Shown: piece after piece, positions 1-11,667 of the stretch
Layout of the letters: every line of letters begins with the position of its first letter
How positions within the stretch are numbered: position 1 is the stretch's first letter
Assembly: GCA_930367205.1 (NCBI GenBank)
Contig: OV884012.1
Location: 150,427,405 to 150,491,404, forward strand
DNA from: Acanthosoma haemorrhoidale
Taxonomy: Eukaryota; Arthropoda; Insecta; Hemiptera; Acanthosomatidae
DNA length: 64,000 nt
Direction: 5' to 3'
The notes under the pieces: generated by a model
Databases searched by the model: none
The model's input: the letters and a program-made list of their open reading frames with translations, nothing else
Told to the model about the DNA's origin: nothing
Position numbers and translations under genes: made by a program

Positions 1-167
1 TTTTCAATTACCATATTTCTGCTATGTAGGTAATTTGAGTTAGGTAATCTGATGTATGCTGTTAGGGCACGTAGCCTCAATTATCTATACTGTCCCCGTC
101 ACCCATAGGAGGACAACGTGCAAAGATTCACACACGGCCTGTCCAGTTTTCCTATTTGTGCCAGCTT

Positions 168-613
168 GCCCAGATGTCCTTAATGTTCCAAGAACACAAA
201 AAATCCATAAGATCCAAAGCTAATCAGTATATTTTCTTCGTATAATATTTACCTCAACAAAGTTAAGTCTTTGCATGGTAACCCAACCTTCCTTGGCTTT
301 GTTAGGTAGTCGGTACAGGACTTGATGTAGTATGACATACAGGGAATGCCCTTCAGGTCCTTTTTTCGTTATTAGAATTCATTATGAACTATGTAGGAGG
401 AGATGGTAATGGTTTATGTTTATGGTTCAAACGGGGGGCTGACAATCACCTGAGCAGATAGGCAGATACACAGGTGAAACCATAAGGGTTTCTGATTTTG
501 AATCTGTATCGTAAGCAGCTTTTAAGGTTGATAAGGCCCAAATGTCCTTAATGTTCCAAGAACACGAAAAATCCATAAGATCCAAAGCTAATCAGTATAT
601 TTTCTTCGGATAA
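168..613. repeat. Short direct repeat pair, about 78 bp each (168-245 and 536-613)
   Basis: Two almost identical segments, differing at only a few positions, lie in the same orientation 368 bp apart. Both run from the motif CCAGATGTCC/CCAAATGTCC to ATATTTTCTTCG. The sequence between and around them shows no convincing coding capacity. They could be a local duplication or remnants of a repeat unit from a mobile element upstream of the neighbouring gypsy copy. The rest of 1-931 holds no gene I can support. Confidence 0.7.
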
Positions 614-931
614 GTAAACATACAGATATATTTTTGTTTACAGAGATATACAGCTTAACGTCATCATAACACCAACGCTGAGCCCGAAAGAAAATTAATC
701 AAGTCACCCTAGACTATTCCTTTGCCAACCAAAAACAATTGAGGAAAATCCCATGAAACCAAATGAACATTCCTCAACCACTCGATACGAGAGTGCTTAC
801 TTGACTGACTTCTGCATGAGTATTGAAGCAAATGGCCCCAAAGAGCGTAGCACCGGACATATGAACCTACAAGTGAAAGAAAGTCGTTACAACCTTTGAC
901 AAGTACGCTCAACGACTAAGGGTGAATGTGA

Positions 932-1045
932 TGTTCTATTTGAAATGATGTAATCATAATTGTTATAACCTTTCATTATCTTTTGTATTTTCAAATTCAT
1001 GTCTTTTATATCACGCTGAGTTTTAACTGAAAAAAAGCTTCATAA
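932..1045 (+). repeat. 5' LTR remnant of the gypsy element
   Basis: It starts TGTTCTATTTG and matches 3813-3928 over its length, with scattered substitutions and small gaps. It ends at CTTCATAA, after which the two copies diverge, so it is truncated by a deletion into the gag region. Confidence 0.7.
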
Positions 1046-1129
1046 GTTCAATCAGGAGAAACAATTGATCAATATATTTATCTTCTAGTGGAGACTGTGA
1101 TTTATAAGCCATCAGTACAGCGCAGGACA

Positions 1130-1816
1130 GGGGCGAGTACATTCGCAATTCATTTATCAACGGCCTTACGTCCCTGCATATTCGACAGCGTCTGTTTGAA
1201 AACAAAACGTTAAGTCTGGACGATGCTATTAGACAAGCACAGGCCCTGGAAAAGGCACAAGAAAATGTAGAACGTTAACAAACATCAAACTATTGTCATT
1301 TCTAGACTAACGACCTTTGCTCCGAAACTTTCTAACACTAAGAGTGTTCTGGAGGAGAGGAATATCATTTCTGTAGTTCAGCCAAAAGGGAAAAGGTTTT
1401 TTTGCGGAGGTAATCGACATCCATATCCCTCTTCTCCTGCTACGGACAGTACACGTCACCAATGTAGAGAGAATGGACATTTGTCAAAAGTCTGTCGTTC
1501 TAAGCCTCATTGCGATACTCCTACATCGGTAAGGTCACCAGCCCTTCTAGCCTTCGTAACAGGGCCTTCACCCAGTGTTCTCAAGAAAGCAATTGTTCTC
1601 GCTACCGTTTCCTGCACGATGTCTTATTATACAAGACGATCAACCAGTTTTATAGATGAAGAGTTTGCCAATAAAAACATCACTAAAGTGCGCTCTGAAG
1701 TAAATAAAGTTTCCATGGCATCGACAACTTTGTCCTCTGGAATAAAAGGCATAGTCATCGTCAATCTTGTCACACAAAGCCATTCGTATCTAAACTTTAA
1801 ATGTGCAGTTGTTTAG
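1130..1816 (+). pseudogene. gypsy gag/protease remnant
   Basis: One frame reads IRNSFINGLTSLHIRQRLF and then LSLDDAIRQAQALEKAQ, a pattern typical of the gag of animal Ty3/gypsy elements. Near 1440-1505 a degenerate CCHC knuckle is visible (QCRENGHLSKVC) whose first cysteine is lost. An open stretch of 111 codons (1481-1816) then runs from the knuckle into a protease-like region. Stop codons lie between these blocks. Confidence 0.65.
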
Positions 1817-1877
1817 GACTTATGCGCTGATCTTTTGGTTCGCCATGGTCGGCTAAAGCAGAATAAAGAAATAAATT

Positions 1878-3070
1878 TTGGAGGCAAGAAATCTTCATTA
1901 TCAATCTTCAGCCAATGCTAAAGTAAAACCACTCCGCCTGTGTCAAAATGTGGACCCAGGCTGCAAGCCGATAGCTACTCACTCAAAACGATATTCCAAT
2001 ACTGACGTAGAATTCATAAAAAAGGAAATTTATAGAATGTTTACAGAAGGGATCATCGAAAAAGGTGTGTCGCCATGGTACTGGTCGTAGAAAATGAGTC
2101 CTTGAAAAACGACTAGTCATAGATTATTCACAGACAATAAATAAATACACAGCGTTCGACGCCTATCCTTTTCCACGTATTGATGAGTTAGTCGTAAAAG
2201 TTTCTGAGAATTTTACATTAAATGCCATAAATTTGGGCATATCATCAATTAACTCTTTCTGATGTAGAAAAACAATTTACTAGTTTTGAAGCATGGGTTC
2301 GTTTTCACCAATTTCCTAGGGTACCCATTTGGAGTTAAAAAGGAGGTTGCTTACTTTCAAAGAGTAATAGATAAGATTATATCAAATGAAGAATTATTTA
2401 GTACCTATCCATATATCGACATTATCACCATTTGGGGTAAAACATGACATCAATTTAAAAAAAAATTATATTTACTGTAGACAAATATGGACTTGACATA
2501 AATGAAGACAAATGTGAATTCAATCATACCGCAATATCATTGCTAGGACATCTTATATCACGCAAAACGCCACTTTTTGATCTTCTATTGCCGGAGGACA
2601 CAGTGACGTACGTTGGGATTTTTTCCGCACACTATACAAAGTTGGTACCCCGATTTTCGGAGAATAAAAAAATAAAAATAGTAACAACTTCTACCTTTCT
2701 ACTGTATCCAAAAGCAGCCAACGATTTTGTCATAATCAAGAAAGATATCTCAGATGCTGTTGTTATAACTATTTCACCAGACTACCTCTTTGTAGTGGAA
2801 ACGGATGCCTTCACCTGTGATTTTTATCTCAAGAACCTTCTTGAAAACAGAAAGGTAACACACGGTTATAAAGAAATAAGCTCCTGCTGTAGTCGAGTGC
2901 TTGATGAAATAGAGATGTCACCTCATTGGTTGACTCTCATTTATATTTAATTAGAAACACCAACGTAAAATAAAAAATGAAAAACAATTGCGCTGGGGAT
3001 TGGAAATGGACCCTTTTTATAGCCCGGGAAAAGAACATATCGAGGCTGATACCCTCTCTAGGATCTGTGG
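1878..3070 (+). pseudogene. gypsy pol remnant (reverse transcriptase to RNase H)
   Basis: Recognisable blocks occur in several frames. KPIATHSKRYSN followed by FIKKEIYRMFTEGIIEKG is the fingers region. FDAYPFPRIDELV follows. AYFQRVIDKIIS is the palm, and the catalytic YVDD box is degraded to a YID-like form near 2415. FVVETDAF comes from the start of RNase H, and SPGKEHIEADTLSRIC (about 3020-3070) ends the RNase H/connection. The order is correct for Ty3/gypsy, and several stops and frameshifts inactivate it. Confidence 0.75.
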
Positions 3071-3379
3071 TGCAGCCTGGATTCTTACATTCTGATAATC
3101 TGATAAAGGGTCATACTTTCTTTCTCAGGCAGTGACAACATTCTTGCATCCCTGTGGAGTAACTACAAGTCGAGCAACACCGTATAGCCCACGGGGGAAT
3201 TCGCAAATATGAGCTCAATGGGACACTATGGAGGTCAATATTGCTTGCTCGTATAACGAGGACAACAAAGTGGGAAAAAGTACTAATGGAATCCCTTCAT
3301 AAAATACCTTCTCTCTTGTAAACATCGGCTAACTGCTCACATTTTGTAGGCATCCCCATAGAACCATCAATGGCGATAC

Positions 3380-3530
3380 CCTACCTTCTTGGTTACCAAA
3401 TCCAGTGTCCAAATGCAAGTCAGAAAGTGTTAGCAAATACGATGACTTAGTGGAGGAATTGGAATTAATTGAAGCAAACCCTCAATATGCCTTAAGCATC
3501 AAATTGAACGAGACCCCGGGATGATGGGAA
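3380..3530 (+). pseudogene. gypsy integrase C-terminal tail remnant
   Basis: The frame reads SKYDDLVEELELIEANPQYA, a conserved C-terminal block of one widespread animal gypsy family. Upstream (about 3180-3300) a TPYSPRGN-like integrase motif is still visible in another frame. The core catalytic domain is largely missing, so an internal deletion is likely. Confidence 0.65.
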
Positions 3531-3812
3531 CAGACTTGATAAAAAATAGGAACCTTATATGGAGCCTGATGAACGAATGACCTTATCCAAAGATTACAAA
3601 CAAGAAAAACCGCCTGAGGAACATCACCAGTTCTAAACGATATATCAGCGCTTGGTCAAAAGGATATTTCAACTCCTATTTCAGAAAACGCACATACATG
3701 AGACAAGAACGTTAACCAACAGACCAAAAAGGGCGATTAAGAAACCATCCTATTTTAAAGACTTCGTTTTCCAGATATATTGAGTTAATAATTAGTTTAA
3801 AAGGGGGGGGGG

Positions 3813-3928
3813 TGTTCTATTTGAGATCAAGCAACCATAATTGTTATAACCTTTCATTACCTTTTGTATTTTCAAATTCATATCTATTATATATTATGCT
3901 GAATTTTAACTAAATCAAAACTTCATAA
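3813..3928 (+). repeat. 3' LTR (part shared with the 5' copy) of the gypsy element
   Basis: It is immediately preceded by an A-rich then G-rich polypurine tract (about 3794-3812). The LTR may extend beyond 3928, but the 5' partner needed to define its end is missing there. Confidence 0.65.
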
Positions 3929-4084
3929 TGAGCGCTAGTTTCAGTACAGTAAAGATGTGTTTGAAGAGCTAAAAATCGCTGTTAGAGGAAATAACTTGGA
4001 ATGGCAAAAATTAGGCATTGTTTTTTCTGTTGATGCTTCTGCCATGATCGATAAAAACAATGGCTATTGGAAAACTATTTGAAA

Positions 4085-4520
4085 ATGCTCTCTGCTGTAC
4101 GGTGCACCGCTTTTTCGTCATTTGACTGAAGTGATAGCGAGACGACTACAACAATTTCAGAACGGAATCCTCATGAAAGTGGTTAGGCACACTACATTCG
4201 AGCAGCGGAGAAACACTGAATTACACGAGGATTTTGAGCTGGCTACGGTGGCTGAGTTCATTCGCCGTTGGCATATCAAATTCTTTGACTCCCTACAACA
4301 TATGACAAACCCCGTGTTCAACAGGATTACTCCCGCCCCGAGGCAGAACGTTATATTTTGTAAGTTTAGTTTTTCCCTTATTGTAACCCAAAGGTGAGCC
4401 CCATCACTTAGTCCAGTCTATTGTTTTTGTAATTTTAACTGTGAAACGAAAAATGTTCTTGTAATTCTACCCTCCTTCAAATGCATGTTATGCTATGCAG
4501 GGAAAGGAGCCTAATAAATA
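4085..4520 (+). mobile_element. 3' fragment of a jockey-like LINE (ORF2 C-terminus and 3' UTR)
   Basis: The frame 4122-4397 is open for 91 codons and reads LQQFQNGILMKVVRHTTFEQ, then a LHEDFEL block and FFDSLQHMTNPVFNRI. This is the C-terminal region that follows the reverse transcriptase in jockey-type non-LTR elements. Upstream, the YGAPLFRHL block is seen from about 4098. After the stop, the 3' UTR motif AAGGTGAGCC and the block GTAATTCTACCCTCCTTC recur in inverted orientation at 14330-14480. The copy is 5'-truncated, as LINE insertions usually are. Confidence 0.7.
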
Positions 4521-6400
4521 ATAAATCTGTAAATTTGTTCATGTTATTGTTCATTTTTTTGTGAAAAAATTTTTGAAAAAAAAAATTGAAAATACCTCTT
4601 TGAAAATATTATCATACACCAGGAGGTTTTGGTTTAACATGTTGATGCGAGCAATCGTTCGTTCTCCAAGAACTTCATGACAGATGGCAAGAGGGTGTCG
4701 TTAACCGACTCACTTCTGAAAAATTACTTTAGATTGGCATCAACAGCGGAGTCTCTCATTGAGCAGTTGATATATAAAAATACTCTAAAAGCTCTACATT
4801 GAGCCTAGTTAGGTATGATTTGATTTTTAAAAAAAATTGGTTCTTTCACGTTTTCGTTACTCTTGTTTTTCAGGTTGTATAGATCATGATAAATGCCTTT
4901 ATAATATAGATAGGTACCTACCTAAATAATTATGTAAACTACATAATTGTTATAATTAAAATAGCTAATAAAATGTATTGAAGAAAATAAACAGTGATTG
5001 TAGATAGTTTGCTATTCTTGGACGACGGCTCAAAAAATATAAAAGGGAGACGAACTTAGTCAAAATTAGGTTTCAAGAAATAAATAAATTTAGTCATATG
5101 CCCTTCAATAGTGAAATTGATGTTTAATGTTGGGCGCTTGGAGAGAATCGAGGCGAACCCACTCAACCACTGGCTATATTCCTCGCATCCATAAACGCTC
5201 TAAAATGTCCGAACCCCACTTACCAGTAGCTTTTACTTACAAAACCGCCCAACATATTTAAGTGTGTATATGTCTTTAATAAAGAAAACAAAACATCTAT
5301 ACTTTTTAACAGTCATATGTATTCACATGATTATTGTGTTTGTAGTTTGTTATTTAAAGCTTTTTTTACGAGCCTATATTTTTCATACTTCAAATTATAA
5401 TCGAATTATAGACAGTAAACAGAAGTAATCAAGATGGAGTATATTCCGCATAATTATTTATGCCAAACTACATATTTGGCCAAGCTTTCTAGAGGTGTTA
5501 TACATAGAACAGTGAACAGATGTAAGTAAAATGGTTCTATAGGAACTTAATAAAGTTCTCCAAATTGAATCACTTATTAGTTATTTAATAGTTTAAATTC
5601 TAGTTTCAAATACTTTTCCTAAAAACATGACCACTTCAACATCTCGTTAAATTGATATGACCCTCCACCGCCTCACAAATTAAGAACACGTCATTATTAA
5701 TGAGCAGGTCATCGACCTAGGCAAAAATGCGGAACAAACAAGAACTAATTGTAAAAGAAATATTTCGTTTTATAATCAGTTCTTTTAACCGTCTTACGTA
5801 ATAAAAATTTAAATCAAAGAGTGTAGGTATTTTCATCATGGATTTATAATATGACTTCTTTAGTAGCTTCTTGAATTTTGGCAGAGTAACATTTTTTTTT
5901 TCAAAACTGCTATATTTTGATATTTTTGTTACGATTTACAATGTTTAGGAACTACTTTAACAAAAGTTGCACTCAGTGCTCCTTATATTTACTGTAGTTA
6001 TATAATTTATTTAAGTTATCTGTATTAATGGCTGTAAGGGGGAAGGTTCTAAAGCCGTTTTAGAGAAACTAAATTATAATGTTATAATTATTGACTTTGT
6101 GTCAAAATTCATACGTTTGTTTATCTCAAACACTACATGGCGTCAGGTGTGTTTGTGGGTTCGTATTAACGGTTTTTGAAGAATATTTAGGGCAAAACAA
6201 ATATTGTTTATGAAAGAGCTAGATTTTAAAAACAAGGCATCTATCAGACATCTTTCCGCCGGTCAAAATCCGCTTGTAATGAGCTTTTTAACTTTTAGTT
6301 GACTTTTAACGGAAAAATTAACAACTTTTCTTAACCTGTTGGAAGGTTTATGTTCAATAGATTTCCAATGGAAATATGTTCAGGTCCAGAAGTTTACCAG
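4521..6400. other. AT-rich spacer, no gene seen
   Basis: I find no coding exon, RNA gene or confident repeat boundary here. It is AT-rich unique-looking sequence with short homopolymer runs, between a LINE fragment and a second gypsy relic. Confidence 0.5.
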
Positions 6401-6429
6401 GACAATATGTACCAAAGAAACTATGATTA

Positions 6430-7960
6430 TGAAGGAATAGTTAATAAACCTAATGATTTTTGTCTCGTTCAGAACAGTTGAAGAACATGATCAGCAGCTG
6501 AGAGCAATTTTTAACCGACTCAGAGTTTATGGAATCACAATTAATAATTAATAAGGAGAAATGGAAAATAGGAGTGAAGGAGGTTTCCTTCCTATGTCAT
6601 CTTATTAAGGAGGCTTTAATTTGCGTTGATCAAGAGAAGATAAGAGAAATTAACCAATTGAAACTCCCGCAAAACTTAGACAGTTCCCGGGAATGGCGAA
6701 TTACGCTATGAAATTCGACTGTAAATTTGGGGAAATAAATTCTCCATTAAGAAAGCTACTGGAAAAAAACGTGGCTTGGAGGTGGAATGCTATGTTAATG
6801 TGGAGGGGAATGTCATGTGGACTGGAAAAATATAAAGAAATTAAGCACAGGTTCTAGTCCCTTGTAAAAATATTCCTATTTACACTGCTGCAGATTTGGG
6901 AAGCATTAATGGGGGAAAAACATGGTGAAATTTGGAATACTGTTGTTTACGCTTCAAACTCATTGACCCCGGCTGAAGTAAAGCATGCTAAAGTAAAAAA
7001 AGAAGCATTAGCTTAGACATGGGCATGCGACAAATTATATAGTTATATCCTAGGACAGACATTTAGTCTCTTAACTGACCATCGTCCCCTAGTGGAATTG
7101 ATGAAATCCAAACCGATTTTTCATTTGTCAGCAAGATTATAAATATTTTGTATGATACTATTGGGTTTTAATTTTAATATGTTCCCTTAATGCTAACGTT
7201 CCCGAGAAAACCTTTTTTAACCCTGATATTCTGTCCTGGAGCCAGTACCTTTTCTGGATGATCGGACTGAGCTGGAGGAAGAAAAGTGTTTTGTAATCCT
7301 AATATCCCTACCTTGTTCTGATAGTAGACTAGAACAAATAAGGAAAGTTGAAGAACATGATGCTTCAAGGAAATAAAAAGGAGCATATCTAAAAATCATT
7401 GGGGAAAAATATTACTGTTTAGGAAGTACAGGGATGAATTTAATATTCATTCCGAAGTCACTACGTCAGAAAATTCTAACCAAAATCCATGAAGGACATT
7501 TGAGAATTGTCAATTGCAGGAAAAGGGCCAAGGAGTCAGCTTGATGTTCACAACAAATTAAATCTGCGATAGCAGCATGTCCGGAATGCAGGTAATCTCG
7601 AATAAATCGCTCGAAGCCCTTATTGTTGGCTGAACTCCCTGAAGATACTTGGCAGAAGATCTGTGCAGCTCTATTTAAATTTAAAGGGAAGTAGTAATAC
7701 AAGACTTCTATTCCATACATTCAGAGTTAGTAGAACTCAACACTAGCACACCTAAATGGGTCATTAGTACACTAACAAATATATTCACCCGCTTTGGGAT
7801 TCCATTGTCCTTGAGATCCGATTCAGGTACCCAAATTACTTCTGAGTTGTTTACGCTGTTTGTGAATGGGTATGAATTCCAGCTTGTTACTTCCGGTCCA
7901 ACGGTTCTGCAGAAAAGGCAGTCTATATTGCGAAACGCTATAAAATTAAACGAAGTTTCC
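6430..7960 (+). mobile_element. Second decayed Ty3/gypsy pol fragment (RT to integrase)
   Basis: Plus-strand frames show the reverse transcriptase C-terminus (INQLKLPQNL, then MANYAMKFD near 6690-6720), RNase H (VVYASNSLTPAEVKHAK and FSLLTDHRPLVELM, 6950-7105), the integrase zinc finger (KIHEGHLRIVNCRKRA ... AACPECR, 7480-7595) and the integrase core (IFTRFGIPLSLRSDSGTQI, 7780-7850, with the second catalytic Asp in SDSG). Multiple stops and frameshifts break it. No LTR was found on either side. It is a different gypsy lineage from the copy at 932-3928, judged by its motif wording. Confidence 0.8.
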
Positions 7961-8130
7961 TGGAGAGCCTGTAGCCATGGATACGGTAGAGTGGTGGAGT
8001 GCCAGCTACGGGTGCAGATCGGCGTTCTTCGGTCTCTCATGAGAGGTATGTCGGACACACTTTTCTCATTGTGACTTTCTGAAATTGTTGGCCTGAGGAA
8101 TATTATCATATCATCAGTTTGAGACTGAAG
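7955..8130 (-). mobile_element. Small reverse-strand fragment of the same jockey-like LINE family
   Basis: This segment is about 70% or more alike to 8650-8850: both carry a CGGGTGCAG then CTCTC...GAGAGGTA series and a CATCAGTTTGAGAC block. The fuller copy lies on the minus strand, so this one does too. It abuts the truncated gypsy integrase at about 7960, suggesting insertion into that element. Confidence 0.5.
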
Positions 8131-8514
8131 TAAATTTCAGTAGTGGTGTGTTAGGGGAAGCCATATTTTACAAATCATGCATACCAAATGAGTTTTATGG
8201 CTCTCAAGGCATAAGGATTTCATTGCCTGAACAAAATTCCAAATTAGAATTTCAATTAAAACTCGAATTGATGCTGTGCTCATGTTGAGGATTGACCTCA
8301 TGCTGAAAGCTGAAAAAATGGCGAATCTATTTACAAATTATTTTTGCATTTCCTGTAGCGTCGCTACATTATATACAGGTTTTGATATTTTATAAAAATT
8401 ATATAATGGAATAAACAAGTATAATGATACACAGTATACGTGACTGGACTGAACTGACTAATAAAAGTGATAGGGCTCACTTTGTTGATCAAACTTACAT
8501 ACTAATTCTTATCC

Positions 8515-8880
8515 TAATTTTTCCCCGACAGTCTGTTGCCATTGATCCGGGAGGATGGTTGGGTCATAGTGTTAAGCACTGTGTTGGTCAGGTGCTGCAA
8601 TGAGACAAAAAACTTGTGTCTCCGGTGGATGAACTAACCCACCGACGGCACACCAAGCAGCGGGTGCAGGTCAGTGTTCTTTAACCTCTCGAGAGAGGTA
8701 CGTCAGACCACTTTTCGCATGCTCCCATTCTGGAAATGTTGAACACATTTGGCTGTATTATCAGTCAAGTGGGTAAATAGCGGGGCACCGTACTGCAGAG
8801 CTGGCCGGAGGACACATTTATAGATCATCAGTTTGAGACGAGAGACAGAGTGGGTGAAGTTAGCAACTGTTAAAGCCAGT
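8515..8880 (-). mobile_element. Reverse-strand jockey-like LINE ORF2 C-terminal fragment
   Basis: Reading the minus strand from about 8870 downward gives YKCVLRPALQYGAPLFTHL, then VQHFQNGSMRKVV, FFVSLQHLTNTVLN and TMTQPSSRINGNRLS. These line up block by block with the plus-strand fragment at 4085-4397. Stops and frameshifts are present. The 3' UTR block was not recognised at its lower-coordinate end. Confidence 0.65.
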
Positions 8881-11667
8881 AAGACCTGTGTCGTACTTTT
8901 TCTATTTTATTACTATAATGAGTAGAGAAATGGACATCCCTATCCATATTTATACCCAGATAGTACATTGAGAAAGCTGGCGAGTTCTCTTGCCCTCATG
9001 TACTATATGATTTTGGCAAGGCTTTTTTCCCCTTCTGGAGGTAAATGAAGCACTCACCATTAATTAACTTATCTGCAGATACTTTGTATACACGCATCTA
9101 CTTATAACAAGTACTTACATGAGTTAATTATGATTGAAGCACAAATAGAGTTAGGGATGTCTATTCAGTATTATTAATCTAATATCCAGTTAATACCTTC
9201 TTTTTAGTAATAGGTGTACAAGACGAACTCCACGAACGTCATCTAGAAGGGCTGCACTTTCTTGTATGTTCGGAGCCGTTTATTTGGAGCCCTTGGATCG
9301 AAGAGTTCGACCGGAACATAGCCCAGAGGCCCCATTTCCTTCAACGGCTGGTAATTCAATTCGGTTCATATCGGTAGATACGAATAATACGAATACGAAT
9401 CATATAATAAATACGAATAAAGTAGAGCATGCTTTATTTCGTTGCGGGCTCACAGAATAAATCTGTCTGGCTAGAGAGGAGTGATACATTTAGCTAATCG
9501 TCCTTTTCGAGAACGTGAAACACAAACATAAATAAGTTAATATTTCCACCTCACTGATGGCAACATGTACCCAGGGTTAATTATTATTATTATATAGAAT
9601 TTATTTATAGTCAGAATAGCTATGGTGAAAGTTTCAATAGTGCCTAACAATTGTGGTGTTTATATGAGGGGTTCACTATCAGAACCAACAATCTCTTCTT
9701 TTCCATTTTTTTCAAGGAAGGTTACTTGCATGATAATCTGTTTCTTATTTAATAAAAACATTTGATAGCAGTTTTGATGTCAAACAGTTGTCTGGTTTTG
9801 ATACCGACACCTAATTTCGGTTGCTTAAAAAAAAAAGTTAAATTATGCTTTGAACTTTGGAGGCCTATTCTTTCAACCATATGTTTGCCTGTTCTAGACT
9901 TCTTGAGTACCCTAATCGACGTAGAGACAAGAAAATTACACGGATGTCCAATTTTATAACATAAAAGAAACTGCCATCCCCATTAAAATGATCATGTGTC
10001 ATTAATTAAATGAGTACTTTTCGGTAATATTGAGTAGGTTAAACACCATGATGTCCCTGATTAATTATATATAATTTGTGGTATGCCTTTTTAAAAGATA
10101 ATTGTAAAAGTCATTAAAACTATGTTTTCAACTTTAACTCGACCCTAGTGTTACTTAATGGTATATTTTGCCTCTGATGCTAATTAATGAATTATTTGGT
10201 AGTCAAAAGTTGGAATTTTACCAATAATATTGCGTACGGTATCAAATTAAATATTGTGATGCTCTGATTTTTAGAATATTTTTCTTATTGGGACTTAAAA
10301 GTCATTAAAAGTTCAGCATCTTTTTCGCAGCCGTAATTAAACCTCTAATTTTGTGATAAGTATTACCACATAAGCCTTGAATTTTAAACTTTAATATAAG
10401 CAAGAATCACTTTAATATCAATATTAGATCTGCATAAATTTCGAAATTTTTGTATTAGTTCAGAAACTATTCTTCTGAGGATGCAGTGGTTTTGATCATT
10501 GTGATGTGTACCGATTGGTAATTTTTTAGCGTATTTAAATTAAGAAATCTAAAATAGTTGCAGGAAACTGCAGTATTATAAATATTTATTAACAGATAGG
10601 GGGAGGAATCCAGATGTTTCCAGACGTCTATATTAACTGTTTCTGTTGGCTAAGTGGTTAGCGTAACTGCGAAAGTGTTGTATTTAAGGAAGAAATTAAA
10701 CTACATTGACTGTACATAGATTAATATATTTGCTAGTTTATACCTGAGAACATTCCTAAGCGTACAATCCAATAGCATGGAACCGTGTCATAAATAGACC
10801 TGGTCATCTAAAACATTCAAACTGTTTATTATTAACGACCCTACTCTGTGAAGAACAAGTAAGCTAAGATGTTGTAACATGACCGTGGTGAACCCTTCTA
10901 AGCAACTCCTCTCACTTCCTAGGGAACTACACCAATGACTCCTCGCACAATGGTCATCGCTAACTTTGTCTTCCTTTCTTTATAGTAAACAGTTTTAAAA
11001 CACCTGATCGCGCAGAAATATTTATAGTAAAATATATTTCGTCGGTATTAGGTCTAAGATTATAGCTAATGTTTTTAGGAATTTAAAATGGCATTAATTA
11101 ATTTGGACCGTGCACGGGGTTCTCATCTGGGATAGTCATGGACCGTAGGATGGAGGCGTGGCTGGTTCGTGAAATGAAGGCTCTGGGTTCAAATCCGTAG
11201 ATGGGCAATGAGCTTATATCATTTTCATAAATATAAATGAGTCCCCCAAAGGTTAGCCCCTGCCTTTCAGCCCTAAATAGGGGTGCATAAGGGCGTGAAT
11301 TATTAAAAAAACAAACACATTCACATTTTGCACTGTGAGAGAGAATTGGAAAAATAATGTAGGTAAGTTTGTCGCTTGTTTTAGCAATTAGGTGACTGAT
11401 ATATCAACGGAATTTAATTGCAGTTACACTTTATGTATTTTTCCCTTTTATATATTTTTGTTTACCAAAGTTCTTTTTGTATAGCAATATAGACTTTTTA
11501 TACGAGATGTCCCATATAATATACTAATATTATTTATTATACCAATAATGGACGATTTCCAGTAGTGTTATATTTGTTAAAACTGGGCAAATAGCTAATT
11601 GTAAGCTTATTTATTCATTAAGTGTTATTTTGATGTAAACAATTGAACCAGCAAATTTTTATTTCAG
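8881..11667. other. Non-coding stretch upstream of the first visible RSPH14 exon
   Basis: AT-rich sequence with a short CGAATA-type microsatellite-like run near 9380-9420 and a possible tRNA-like SINE piece near 11120-11200. The missing 5' exon of the RSPH14-like gene is expected here or further upstream, but I could not identify it with confidence. Confidence 0.45.
11120..11200 (+). repeat. Possible tRNA-derived SINE head
   Basis: The segment has a good polymerase III B-box (GGTTCAAATCC, 11186-11196) and, about 28 bases upstream, a loose A-box-like stretch (GTGGCTGGTTCGTG). It does not fold as an intact tRNA by eye, so a degenerate tRNA-derived SINE is the likeliest reading. Confidence 0.35.

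Larger units (their letters stand above)
932..3928 (+). mobile_element. Decayed Ty3/gypsy LTR retrotransposon with both LTR remnants
   Basis: The ends share a 115-bp LTR-like segment beginning TGTTCTATTTG (932-1045 and 3813-3928). A purine run ending in ten G residues sits directly before the 3' copy, as a polypurine tract should. Between them, broken reading frames follow gypsy order: gag-like (about 1130-1280), a zinc-knuckle relic (about 1440-1505), a protease-like stretch, reverse transcriptase (about 1880-2420), the polymerase/RNase H connection (2520-3070) and an integrase C-terminal tail (3380-3530). Stops and frameshifts occur throughout, so it is dead. The gag frame starts almost immediately after the 5' LTR piece, so a deletion removed the rest of that LTR, the primer site and the N-terminus of gag. 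The exact lineage within Ty3/gypsy is not determined. Confidence 0.85.

Noticed and set aside
10647..10667. tRNA A-box-like TTGGCTAAGTGGTTAGCG
   Set aside because: No B-box at the expected distance and no cloverleaf, so neither a tRNA nor a clear SINE.
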